Shown piece by piece: positions 24,901-34,668 of a stretch of 64,000 bases of DNA. The translations under genes and the position numbers were made by a program. The DNA is from Mytilus californianus (taxonomy: Eukaryota > Mollusca > Bivalvia > Mytilida > Mytilidae). Location: the NCBI RefSeq assembly GCF_021869535.1, contig NW_026262690.1, positions 86,721,995-86,785,994 on the forward strand, read 5' to 3'. The notes beneath the pieces were generated by a model. That model searched no databases. It saw nothing but the letters and a program-made list of their open reading frames with translations, and was not told where the DNA came from. The stretch's first letter is position 1, and every line of letters starts with the position of its first letter.

Positions 24901-25165
24901 TGGTGTTTTTTTTATATGCTGAATCTAACCATGTTGTTAGATTTTGGATATCAGACCATTCTAGGTAAAATGAATGTCCCATTTCAAATTTTTAAGCTCT
25001 TTGACCACATTTATTTTGTGTCAGAAACCTATATTATGTCAAAAATTTGATCACAATCCAAATTCAGACAGTATCAAGCTTGAATATTGTGTCCAAACTT
25101 GCCCCAACTGGTCAAGGTTCGACCTCTGCGGTCGTATCAGGCTGCGCTCTGCGAAGCATTTTATT
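21823..25165 (+). mobile_element. Family E composite element, copy 2, nested in family C
   Basis: It starts with a perfect 15-bp inverted repeat (TATACGACCGCAAAA, loop, TTTTGCGGTCGTATA; 21823-21855). Then come (GTC)n at 21869-21907 and a core with near-identical 323-bp dimeric units (starts at about 22440 and 22763), each made of two diverged 160-bp halves. Further on are 130-bp units, a block of 'GGAAATTTGCCAAAAACTTT' repeats (23780-24120), a G-rich tract (24187-24236) and units with the palindrome TTGCGCAA (24296-24580). It ends 'CTGCGGTCGTATCAGGCTGC'. It is longer than copy 1 because of core amplification. All open frames are repeat artefacts. Confidence 0.8.
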
Positions 25166-25818
25166 GTCTTTTTTTCTAATACTATATGCAATAGGTCAAC
25201 TATAAATGGTGTATGGAAATATTTTATGATGTACATGTCAGCCTCACAGGTTTTATTTGACCTTGACCTCATTTTCATGGTTCATTTCTCAGTGTGTTTT
25301 GGTCTGTTTTTCTTCAACTATAAGCAATAGATCAACTATATTTGATGTATGGAAGGATTGTAAGGTGTATATGTCTGTCTGGCAGGTATCATCTGACCTT
25401 GACCTCATTTTCATGGTTCATTGGTCAATGTTAAGTTTTCATGGTTAAGTTTGTTTCTTAGATACTATAAGCAATAGGTCAACTATATTTAAGGCCTAAA
25501 TTGATTGTAAGGTGTACATGTCTGTCTGGCATGGTTCATCTGACCTTGACCTCATTTTCATGGTTCATTGGTCAAGTTAAGTTTTCTTGTTTAAGACTGT
25601 TTCTTAGAAACAATAAGCTATAGGTCAATTATGTTTGGTTTATTGAATGATTGTAAGGTGTATATGTATTTCTCGTTTGGTTTATCTGACCTTGACCTCA
25701 TTTTCTTGGATCGTGTTAAGTTTATATGTTACTTGTAGTAAAGCTTTGAATTTAGGACTATCAACATAAAATCAATGGTTAGTAAAGAAGGCGAGACATT
25801 TCAGCGTGTGCACTCTTG
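25166..25818 (+). mobile_element. Family C element, copy 3, right part
   Basis: Resumes with 'TACTATATGCAATAGGTCAA' and four further core units, then the standard end 'GAGACATTTCAGCGTGTGCA'. Together with 21280-21822 it reconstructs a family C element split by the nested family E insertion. Confidence 0.75.
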
Positions 25819-26054
25819 TTTACATATTTAGACAAGATAAAACCCCTTAGAAAGAAAAAAAATTAGTACTCCTCAGATATATATGGAGCCAATTGGTACC
25901 CCTAAGAAATGACTTTCGATACTCCTCAGAAAAAAAACATCCCCCACCCTCCTTTTTCAGATATGAAATAGAATGATCCAATATGCAACACCAAAATTAC
26001 ACAATAAAAATTTCCCGCTTAACGCGTGACAATTAACTCACAGTAAAAACCTTG

Positions 26055-26250
26055 ATTATTATAAAAAAAGTAGATGTGGACAAGTCGCCAATGAGACAAC
26101 TATCCACCAGAAACTAAATGAAGTATATAGTTATGGCCCTCAACAATGAGCATACCGTATAGTAAGCTTTTAAAGGTCCTGAGATGTCAAAATGTAAAAC
26201 AATTCAAACGAAAAAGCGAGAAAGCGATTTATGTATGTAAGGTATATGGA
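26055..26250 (-). repeat. Family B PLE-type 3' end fragment
   Basis: 'AAAAGTAGATGTGGACAAGT', 'GCCAATGAGACAACTATCCA' and 'GGTCCTGAGATGTCAAAATG' are family B landmarks on the minus strand. Non-coding. Confidence 0.55.
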
Positions 26251-26653
26251 GTATTAGTTCATGTAAAAAACCTTACATATACAGTTGACAAAATCCATAA
26301 CAAAGGAAACCTGTATTTTTGTTGCTCTTTATCTTTATGTCAAGTCGCAATGTAGCGTTCAACACGGAGCAAAAGTTTTTTTTTTGGGGGGGGGAGGGTA
26401 TTCGATCTCCACAGACGAATCTTTTATATAGAGCATACGCACGTATGGCGTACAAAATATAAACCGTTGATGAACTTACTTTCAGTAAATCAAATATAAA
26501 CGGTAATAACTGTCCATTCAGTGGCGTAGCCACTGAAAACAAATTGTAAGCAAATTGGTAGCCCCTCCCCATAAGCTGAACGATTATAGTAAAAATGTTT
26601 CAAAAAATTATTTGTAAGCACATGCTTACAATGCTACATTGGTGCTACACCAT

Positions 26654-27221
26654 TACCTTTCCTAGATTTAGATCTTTCAGTTTTACACGGAAAACTCTAC
26701 ACAAAAATTTAAGACAAAAGGAACGACTTTTCTTTCCTTATTGTTAATTTTCCTCATTTTTTTGAAGATGGTGATGTTCCTTTGGCACCATCTTACGGTG
26801 TTTATATATCACAACTCGTTCGCTATGACCGTGTCTGTAGTGACGTTTTTGGATTTCAATGAACGTTATATATATATATATAAAATAATTACTGGTAAAT
26901 TTATAAGTCAGGGACTTCGTTACCACAAATTACTTCAAACTTTTACTAAATTCTTCCATAGATACAAAGATTTTGTTTTGAAGTTTGGCTGTTCCTGTAG
27001 ATAAAGAAGCCTTATTTCAAACGGAAAAGCACATCCTAATTTTTACGGAGATGTTGTTTACCGAGCCCTGAAATTTAGATACGATCCGTGTAAACTTATC
27101 GATCCTTTAAATAAACTTATTCTAAAAGGTTACCAATTCGACACTTTATTTAGATCTTTAAATATGGGTTTCTATTGGTATAGACATTGATTTTGTTATC
27201 AGTAAATTAAAACCAAACTAA
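26654..27221 (+). pseudogene. Decayed Penelope-like RT fragment (C-terminal part)
   Basis: This translates, with at least one frameshift and a TAA, into a protein parallel to the C-terminal third of the RT at 34669-35976. LPFLDLDLSVLHGKLYTKI matches CPFLDLDIYIINGKLNTKI; EDGDVPLAPSYGVYISQLVR matches DGDVPLSPSYGVYISQLVR; YHKLLQTFTKFFHRYKD is shared; and NPLNKLILKGYQFDTLFRSL-like sequence follows before the stop at 27219-27221. The 5' part is missing. Family B 3' sequence follows directly, showing that family B pseudo-LTRs belong to PLEs of this kind. Inactive. Confidence 0.8.
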
Positions 27222-27936
27222 TATTATTGTTATATACATATACATATGCACAGTTATATTTAGCATTGCACAAAGTCATGTTTTTCTCTGACTGTTAACG
27301 ACGTCTTTATACTAAATCCATTGGATGTTGGATGTATACTGATTGATACTTTAGTCTTATAGATACATCATATAGTACTTTAAGATCTGTACTTAGTGTT
27401 TTGTTGTTGTTGTGGGGATGTATAAATACCCTGCCACGCCCGGTCTGTTTTTTTATTACTTATTTTTCTGCTTTGTATGGATCTGATGTGTTAAGCCCTT
27501 TTCAAACGATTTTTATAGTTTTGTTCATATGTTGTGCTGTTACACCACTGTCTTCGGTTAGGTAATGGTTGGGCGCCCGCAAACATGTTTAACCGCGTCA
27601 CATTCTTTATGTGCCTGTCCCAAGTCAGGAGCCTGTAATTCAGTGGTTATCGTTTGTTGCTGTATATCATATTTGTTTTTCGTTGCTGTATATCATATTT
27701 GTTTTTCGTTGCTGTATATCATATTTGTTTTTCGTTGCTGTCATATTTGTTTTTCGTTCATTGTTTTGTACATAAATCATGCAGACCGTTAGTTTTCTCG
27801 TTTAAATTGTTTTACATTTGTCATTTCGGGGCCTTATATGGCTGACTATGCGGTATGGGTTTTGCTCATTTGAAGGCCGTACGATGACCTATGAGTTGTA
27901 TACTTCTATGTCATTTGGTCTCTGGTGGAGAGTTGT
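27222..27936 (+). mobile_element. 3' region / pseudo-LTR of the decayed PLE
   Basis: Continues from the RT fragment through 'CCTGTCCCAAGTCAGGAGCC'. A short local triplication of 'GCTGTATATCATATTTGTTT' (27659-27745) follows, and it ends 'GGTCTCTGGTGGAGAGTTGT' right at an (AAT)n tract. Adjacency to a microsatellite fits the reported insertion preference of N-terminal-endonuclease PLEs. No convincing SECIS is seen here. Confidence 0.7.
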
Positions 27937-27937
27937 C

Positions 27938-27956
27938 TAATAATAATAATAATAAT

Positions 27957-27990
<34 letters not shown>
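27938..27990 (+). repeat. (AAT)n microsatellite
   Basis: About 17 AAT units with one interruption, exactly at the junction of the PLE 3' end and the LINE 3' end. Confidence 0.95.
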
Positions 27991-29037
27991 TCTTTATTTA
28001 GAGAGAGTAACTCATTTGGATTACACCAATTTTCAATAAGGCTCTCTTAATACAATAATAATTACATTAAAAATAAACAATACATATTCAATAATAATGA
28101 TAAATAAAGAAGTAATACAATTTAAATACAATTTAAATACAATAAACAATTATTTTATGGCATTACAGTACAAATATCATGGTAATGTTAAAAGTACATA
28201 GATTTGTAGTTATGTTTAAATTCTAATACTGTGTTTGATTTTTTAATTGAATTAGGAAGAGCATTCCATACGTTTGGTCCATTGTACGAGAAACTAAACT
28301 TATACGACTCTGTATTTGGTTTTAGAATTATAAAACTATCTGAGGACGAAAATCTCGTATTGTATTTTGGGTTTGCAGAAGCTGATAAAATAAGACTGGA
28401 CATATATTCTGGAGCTAAGCCATGTTTTGCCTTATACATTAGTAATGATTTATGATAATGTATTCTTTGTGTAATCGGAACAATGTTACATTCGTGAAAC
28501 AATTCGCTTGAAGGTTTGGTGTAATCGTGTTCGTCTAAAATTATTCTTGCTGCCCACTTTTGCAGTTATAGTAAACTATCTAATAGAAAGTTACCCCATA
28601 TTGAACAACAATAATCTAAGTGAGGTAAAACGTAAGCGTTATAGAACATTTGTCTAGCTTTGTGATTTAAATATTTCTTTATCCTTTTTTAGTAAAGCTA
28701 AAGAAGAGTTAACCCTTTTTATGATATAATCAATATGAGAAGACCAAGATAGAGATGCATCAACTAAAATACCTAGAACCTTTTCACATGTACTTTCTTT
28801 AATTTGTTGTCAATTTATAGCAAGATTAATGTTTTCATTTTGTGTAACTGAAAGCTTCTGTTTAGAGCCAATACATATAGCCTTCGTTTTAGATACATTT
28901 ACAGCCATTTTATTGTCATCACACCAGCGAAAAATATCTTGTAAAACCGTATTAAGTTTATGACTGATACAACTTTTGTTTTGTCCAGTGACTGATATGG
29001 TGCTATCATCAGAAAATAGATCTAATGCCTCGTTCAC
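27991..29037 (-). pseudogene. 5'-truncated non-LTR retrotransposon RT (C-terminal part)
   Basis: On the minus strand, 29037-28810 encodes the RT catalytic region: LFSDDSTISVTG (a variant of FADD), then WCDDNKMAVNVSKTKAICIG. After a stop and a frameshift the C-terminal half continues (EKVLGILVDASLSWSSHID, a hydrophobic LLKK segment). 28502-28188 then gives MYKAKHGLAPEYMSSLIL and FSYNGPNVWNALPNSIKKS. These are standard motifs of the RT-to-C-terminus of Jockey/CR1-like LINEs. The 5' part is lost where the AATTCG-rich element begins. Inactive: FADD is altered to FSDD, with internal stops. Confidence 0.85.
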
Positions 29038-30098
29038 ACGTTTATTTAATTCGAATCGAATGCAAATCGAATTCGCTAATCACGTTCACACACTCTTTTT
29101 TTTTTATTCGAATCGAATTCGAATTGGCTAATTTGCACTATCCAATCCGCATTAGAAATGCGTTTTCGTGAATGCGAATTAGTTAATTCGCCTCAATTCG
29201 AATTAAACTGTGGTGTGGACACTTTCTAAATTGTAATTCGAATTACCCGAACAAGTGCTTGGACGGACAAATTAAAGATATTGTCAATATTTCTTGATTC
29301 TTTAAAATTAAAAACTTAACACTAATAATTCGTGTTCTCGAAAATATCATAGGCGAAGCACGAGAGAAAATCTCTGTTGATATGATAATAAAAAAACCCG
29401 AAGGATATGTATTGATCGATAACGCCATAAAATCATTTCACAAAAATATCGTGAAAGTCCATTAAATGTTTAAATTCACTTTAAACAGCTAATCACGGGA
29501 GATTATTACACCATCTCCGTTTCGTTGTTGTTTCTTTGTGGGGGGAAATTACTTTGCGTAATCTCATATAAACATCTATATTTTAGGATGGTTTTTAAAT
29601 TCTTTAATGCAAAAAAAAAACTGTAGTAATAGCACAGTTAAAAAAATTACAGCCTTTTGAGATCCTGTCTTTTTATTTCAAATTTGATCCTAGCACCCCC
29701 CATACAAATTAAATGGTCGTTCCTTAAAGAAGAGGTTTTTTAAGAAGTGATAAATCTGAGCAATATTTCAAAGACAAATCAAAAGATGCTTTTTCCGTTG
29801 AACAATGGTTTGTGCAAAACAGGAAAAAATGTTCTTGGAAAAAAATAGGAAAACCCTAGCCATGTTATTGAAATGAGAAGGAAAATTGATTCCGATAAAT
29901 AGTTTTGTTTTAAATTATAATAAGTTAATTGATAATGCGAATTAAAAGTTAACGTCGTTCTGGCAGTAAAGCGAATTTGACACGCATTGCAATTCGTATT
30001 TAAATTTACGCTCGGACGTAAAACGTTTCGAATGCGAATTAAACTAATTCGAATTATTTAATGCGAATCGAATTCGAATTACGTGCGAACGCAGCATC
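29038..30098. mobile_element. AATTCG-rich element with terminal inverted ends
   Basis: The left end reads 'TGCCTCGTTCACACGTTTAT' followed by AATTCGAATCGAATG-type repeats. The right end, inverted, reads 'GATGCTGCGTTCGCACGTAA' followed by TTCGAATTCGATTCG. The ends are similar but not perfect, and the inside holds no long frame. It abuts the broken LINE on the left. The superfamily is unknown. Confidence 0.55.
29650..29728. mobile_element. Half of a Harbinger-type MITE (decayed)
   Basis: 'CCTGTCTTTTTATTTCAAAT', 'TGATCCTAGCACCCCCCATA' and 'AAATGGTCGTTCCTTA' correspond to the right arm of the MITE at 17663-17942. It sits inside the AATTCG-rich element. Confidence 0.55.
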
Positions 30099-30609
30099 AT
30101 TGGCAATCATACCACATCTTCTTATCTTTATATATATTTTATAGAGGAATAGATTCTTACAATTCGAACTGTTAAGAATGAACGTTTGAGACAGGAAATT
30201 ATCACTACAAAAGAAAAATAATATTTAACACTAGTTTTGAATTTAGGAATTATTGGTATCTTATGCTCTTAATTGGCCTTCCAACTGTCTTTTATATAGA
30301 AGAAACGCACGTGTGGCGTACAAAACATATAAGACTGGTACCTTTGATGACTGTTTTATTGTTTACAATTTAACTTGTAACACAAATTAAACAAGTTTAC
30401 ATAAGCTTAACAGCTGACATAAACAAAATCTTTAATTAAATCATAAACATCACACATCGTGTCCACAAACAGATTACAATGAAACAAAGCACTTCAATAC
30501 GAGCACAATTTTTACAATTTGCGGCGAAAGTTTTAAAACTACACTGATTTGTTATGAAACAGTAATACAGAGGACAGAAAACACGCGTTGTAGAATCACG
30601 ATGTTTAAT

Positions 30610-30820
30610 ATATGAGGTTCAGGGTGGGGTTTACAGAAAATGGGCCAAAAAAATTAAGAAAAAAGAAAATATTGGCAAACAAATAAAGAATAGAGAATAA
30701 TGTGGTGCTGAAATATACAGAATAGAGAATGATGGGCCAAAAATATAAAAATAGAGAATAGAAAATCACTGACATAAAAAATTGAAGAATACAGAATTAA
30801 AGGACCCCATGCAGACCTCC
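30610..30820. mobile_element. Family F MITE, copy 3
   Basis: 'CAGGGTGGGGTTTACAGAAA' at the left, 'AGAATAGAGAATAATG' repeats, and 'AAAGGACCCCATGCAGACCT' at the right. Confidence 0.65.
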
Positions 30821-31249
30821 AGGGATGATAGTGCCGTGTCATATTGGTACACTCCCAAGTCATATAATTCCACTTCAATCTCACACTTTAATTGGCATGT
30901 TATGATACTCTGTGCATGTGATTTTCCGGTTAATAAAAATCGTTAGTATATTAAGATACATGTATGAGGGCGTTAATCCGATTCGCTGTATCTAATTTAT
31001 ACCATAATAGTACGGTTAATGCAAGAATATAGACTTCAATAATTTAGGGGAGGGTCCATTCAGCAATTTAACCTTATTTTATGGCAAAACATGATAAATG
31101 CAGGATATCCAATTACATTTGACGGTATCATGATATAAATTGTGATAAAACAAAGATTACAACGCCCTCTTGCATGGTTGAACTTTCGGCTCTCCTTGTT
31201 AAGCAATATTCGGTTGTATGAACTTAAGTGTTTTATGATTTATACACGT

Positions 31250-31545
31250 TTACAAACACGTAATGTTGTTATACCACTGTCCAAAGTTAAGGGAGGATTC
31301 GGCGCTCACAAACATGTTAAACCCCGCTAGTTTCTTTACATGCCTTTCCGAAGCGAAAAACTAGACGTAATGCAGTGTTGTCGTTGGTTGCTGTCTGTCA
31401 TACTTGCTTTTCGTTCATTGTTGTATTATAAATCAGGCAGTTTCTTTTTTCTTTTTTGAATTGATTCATATTTAGTCATACCAGGGCAATTTATAACTAA
31501 TTTACGGTAATGGGTTTTGTTATTAGTTGAAGGCCGTGAATACTT
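31250..31545 (+). repeat. Diverged family B PLE-type 3' end
   Basis: 'TTATACCACTGTCCAAAGTT', 'CACAAACATGTTAAACCCCG', 'TTGCTTTTCGTTCATTGTTG' and 'GTTGAAGGCCGTGAA' follow family B order with many changes, so this is an old copy. Confidence 0.5.
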
Positions 31546-31699
31546 AATTATTGATAAATTATACTATTTCAATACGCCATGTAATTATAAAATCACGGGG
31601 GTATATAATTATGATTAATTGAATGTACCGAAATATTCTATTTTTTGGAAGTAAAAACAGTAGTGGAATACATCATTCATTTCCGTTGCCTTAATTAAG

Positions 31700-33110
31700 A
31701 ATACAATGCTTCTTTCTATAATTTTATTAGGGTGTAAAAGCCTTGACCGTAGCACATTTTAAAAAGCATTCAATTCTCATAATCACATTTTTATGCTACG
31801 AATGTGAAATTATAAATTTTATCAAGCTTTTCGTTTGTTTTTCTCTCCATTGTTTTAACAATGCCACAGATAGCACGTGCTGTCATAGCTTTTGTATTTT
31901 ATACGGAAATAAAATTTGATATTGGAGTGCCTCACGGTTGTTGTCAGCCAATCAACGTTTAAGGATTGTAATGAAACATATACATGCTGTATAATTATTA
32001 AGTTATAATTACATTACATGTATGTTTCATTATAATCCGTTATTTTGATTGGCTAACAGCAATCTCGCGTCATTCTGAAATTAAAGGGGCACTAGCTGTC
32101 AAATTCATGTTCACCGATTTGACACAAATTTTCATATTAGATTTATAGCAATGTAAAACATTTATCCAAATTATAAAAAGTCTAAAATAAAAAATTTACA
32201 GGGCATTGGCTCGATAATATGTAGCTTCGTTTCGTGTGTAGTTTAGTCTAGACGCCATCAAATTAACTATCGAGATGACCCCAAAAACAACCGACGGTCA
32301 CATAACACGATATAAACATAAACATAAATATAAATAGATATATGAACCTCGTGCAAATGGATTTTTCTATGTCTGTTTGATTTCAAGTTTAAGGTTTAAA
32401 AAATAAGTTAATTTTCGATTTTACCTTTATAAGAATGATATTTTGTGGATCGAATCAGTCAATCAAGTGATTTACTTTTGTTTCACTTTCAATGTTGACA
32501 TTCTTTTCTTTTAATAACCTAACACGCATCAATCATGCATAATCCATCTCTAGCTAAGGGGTTAAATTGAAGTTCACATGCCGGTGAATACGGATTCAAT
32601 GAGGTCGAATTATTCACTTGCAAGTGAATAGTTCATCATCGATGTTTCTTAGCTTATTTTGACAAAATTGAACCATACTGGTTGCTAAAAGCGAATTATC
32701 ATTTCATTATTTCACTTTCATTAATGATTGAACCAAAAAAATCAGAATTTAAATTTTGTATGTATCTCGTAGCTAGTGCCCCTTTAACCTTCATTTCAAA
32801 TTGAAATGTAACATTCATGATGAAGCGAGCTTACGCAATAGTGTGCACAGGTAAATAAAAGAAAAACTTGATAGAAATCATGTTTTCATGATCCTAGCAA
32901 AAAATGTAATTATAAGTATTGAATACTTCTTTTAGTAATTTTATAGGGTTGTACAAGCGTTGACCGTGCGCACATTTTTAGAATGAAGCTCTTCCGCGCT
33001 TCATACAAAATGTACTTCGGTCAACGCTTTTACACCCCAATAAATTTACAAAAAGAAGCATTCAATTCTTAAATAAATTTGATTGGGTGACAACAATCGC
33101 GAGGCACTCC
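31700..33110. repeat. Inverted-repeat cluster (GTAAAAGCGTTGACCG family)
   Basis: 'GGGTGTAAAAGCCTTGACCG' (about 31730) and 'GGTCAACGCTTTTACACCCC' (about 33017) are inverted partners about 1.3 kb apart, with a further copy at about 32945. Inside is a palindromic block at 31928-32070: 'CAGCCAATCAACG' plus 'GTAATGAAACATATACATG' against its inverted partner 'CATGTATGTTTCATTATAA' plus 'GATTGGCTAACAG'. This looks like a foldback or TIR element with nested palindrome; the type is unknown. 32100-32800 holds no gene I can see. Confidence 0.5.
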
Positions 33111-33796
33111 AATTAGGAGATAACTCTTGTATTCTTGGCCTTCAACGTAGATTTTACTGCCACACATTGAGTTTACCTATATTGACGCTAAGCGGAGTAA
33201 ACGGATATTTGCGACAGTAAAATCAAATTTAACGAAAGCCAAGCTTCAAATACAACACAGTTATCGCCATTCTAATGCCACATATTAAAAATAGATACCA
33301 TTTTAGTAAATATTTTGGCTTAAAAATGCCTTAAATGAAAAAGTCCGCAAAACTTTTACATCGTCTTTGGCATCTTCACAATCAGACGTCTAGGTATACT
33401 CCCGATGTCAAACATATATAACACTAGACGTACTTTGATCTATAATTGTTGACTTTTTATACATTGTGACTTGGATGGAGAGTTGTCTCATTGGCACTCA
33501 TACCACATCTTCTTATTTATCTTTAAAATATTTGTCAACATCCACACTCCAATATCATATTTTATTTCCGTATAAAATACAACGGTTTTATAACTGCACG
33601 TGCTATCCGTGATAATGGTAAAATGATTCATCGAAAAACAAAAAAAATGCTTGATATAACTCTTAATTTCATGGTTGTATAGCATAAAATGTAAGTATAA
33701 GAATTAAATGTTTCTTTATATAATTTATGGGGTTGTAAAAGCGTTGATCGTGTGCGCATTTTTAATATGAACACTTTTTCACCCAATAAAGTTATA

Positions 33797-34024
33797 AAAA
33801 GAAGCAATCAATTCTTAAATGAAGATTTAGGTCTTGTATGTTTCGGGTTGCTGTTTCTTCCACCGTTAATCTATATTTGCTTTATTCGCATTTTCTCGCT
33901 TCATACAAAATGTGCTTCGGTCAACACTTTTACACCCCAAAAAAAATTATAAAAAGAAGCATTCAATTCTTAAATGAAGATTTAGGTCTTGTATGTTTCG
34001 GGTTGCTGTTTCTTCCACCGTTAA
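33797..34024 (+). repeat. Direct duplication, about 75 bp, 151 bp apart
   Basis: The stretch with 'AAAAGAAGCAATCAATTCTT' and 'GGTCTTGTATGTTTCGGGTT' (33797-33870) recurs at 33948-34024. The first copy continues into 'TAATCTATATTTGCTTTATT'. The second is cut at the same point by the Naiad element, whose far side resumes the same sequence at about 38597. Confidence 0.85.
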
Positions 34025-34030
34025 TATATA

Positions 34031-34590
34031 AAATTGAGAATGGAAATGGGGAATGTGTCAAAGAGACAACAACCCGACCATAGAACAGACAACAGCCGAA
34101 GGTCACCAACAGGTCTTCAATGCAGCGAGAAATTCCCGCACCCGGAGGCGTCCTTCAGCTGGCCCCTAAACAAATATATATACTAGTTCAGTGATAATGA
34201 ACGCCATACTAAACTCCAAATTGTACACAAGAAACTAAAATTAAAAATAATACAAGACTAACAAAGGCTAGAGGCTCCTGACTTGGGACAGGCGCAAAAA
34301 TGCGGCGGGGTTAAACATGTTTATGAGATCTCAACCCTCCCCCTATACCTCTAGCCAATGTAGAAAAGTAAACGCATAACAATACGCACATTAAAATTCA
34401 GTTCAAGAGAAGTCCGAGTCTGATGTCAGAAGATGTAACCAAAGAAAATTAACAAAATGACAATAATACATAAATAACAACAGACTACTAGCAGTTAACT
34501 GACATGCCAGCTCCAGACTTCAATTAAACTGATTGAAAGATTATGTCTTCATCATATGAATATCAGGCACAATCCTTCCCGTTAGGGGTT
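34031..34590 (-). repeat. 3' pseudo-LTR of the Naiad element
   Basis: Matches 38037-38596 at a constant offset of 4006. Differences seen: one base in 'GCCGAAGGTCACC' versus 'GCCGAAAGTCACC', and one in 'TTAAACTGATTGA' versus 'TTAAACTAATTGA'. Its upper boundary falls inside the apical part of the SECIS-like hairpin. Confidence 0.9.
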
Positions 34591-34625
34591 TAGTATCATA
34601 CCATCATAACATATATGAGAAGAAC
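34543..34625 (-). promoter_or_regulatory. SECIS-like element (form 2) of the Naiad selenoprotein
   Basis: Read on the minus strand: a lower helix (TATATG with CATATG), ATGA at 34607-34604, then a 12-nt arm. AAACC follows at 34591-34587, then a small CCC/GGG apical helix, the return arm ending GTGCC, and TGAT at 34565-34562. The arms pair over about 11 positions with one A-G mismatch. ATGA, 12 nt, AAACC and TGAT are the defining parts of eukaryotic SECIS elements. The extra apical helix makes it form 2. It starts about 60 nt after the TAA stop of the RT frame, so it is in the 3' UTR where it could direct selenocysteine insertion at the four UGA codons. Confidence 0.8.
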
Positions 34626-34668
34626 ATAACCCGTGTCATGCCAACAACTGGTTTTTAAATAAATGTGT

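Noticed and set aside
27275-27350. A second SECIS in the 3' region of the 26.7-27.9 kb PLE (ACGA, 12 nt, AAATCC, ..., TGAT in the homologous place)
   Set aside because: The first box is ACGA, not ATGA, and the two arms do not pair. Position alone is not enough.
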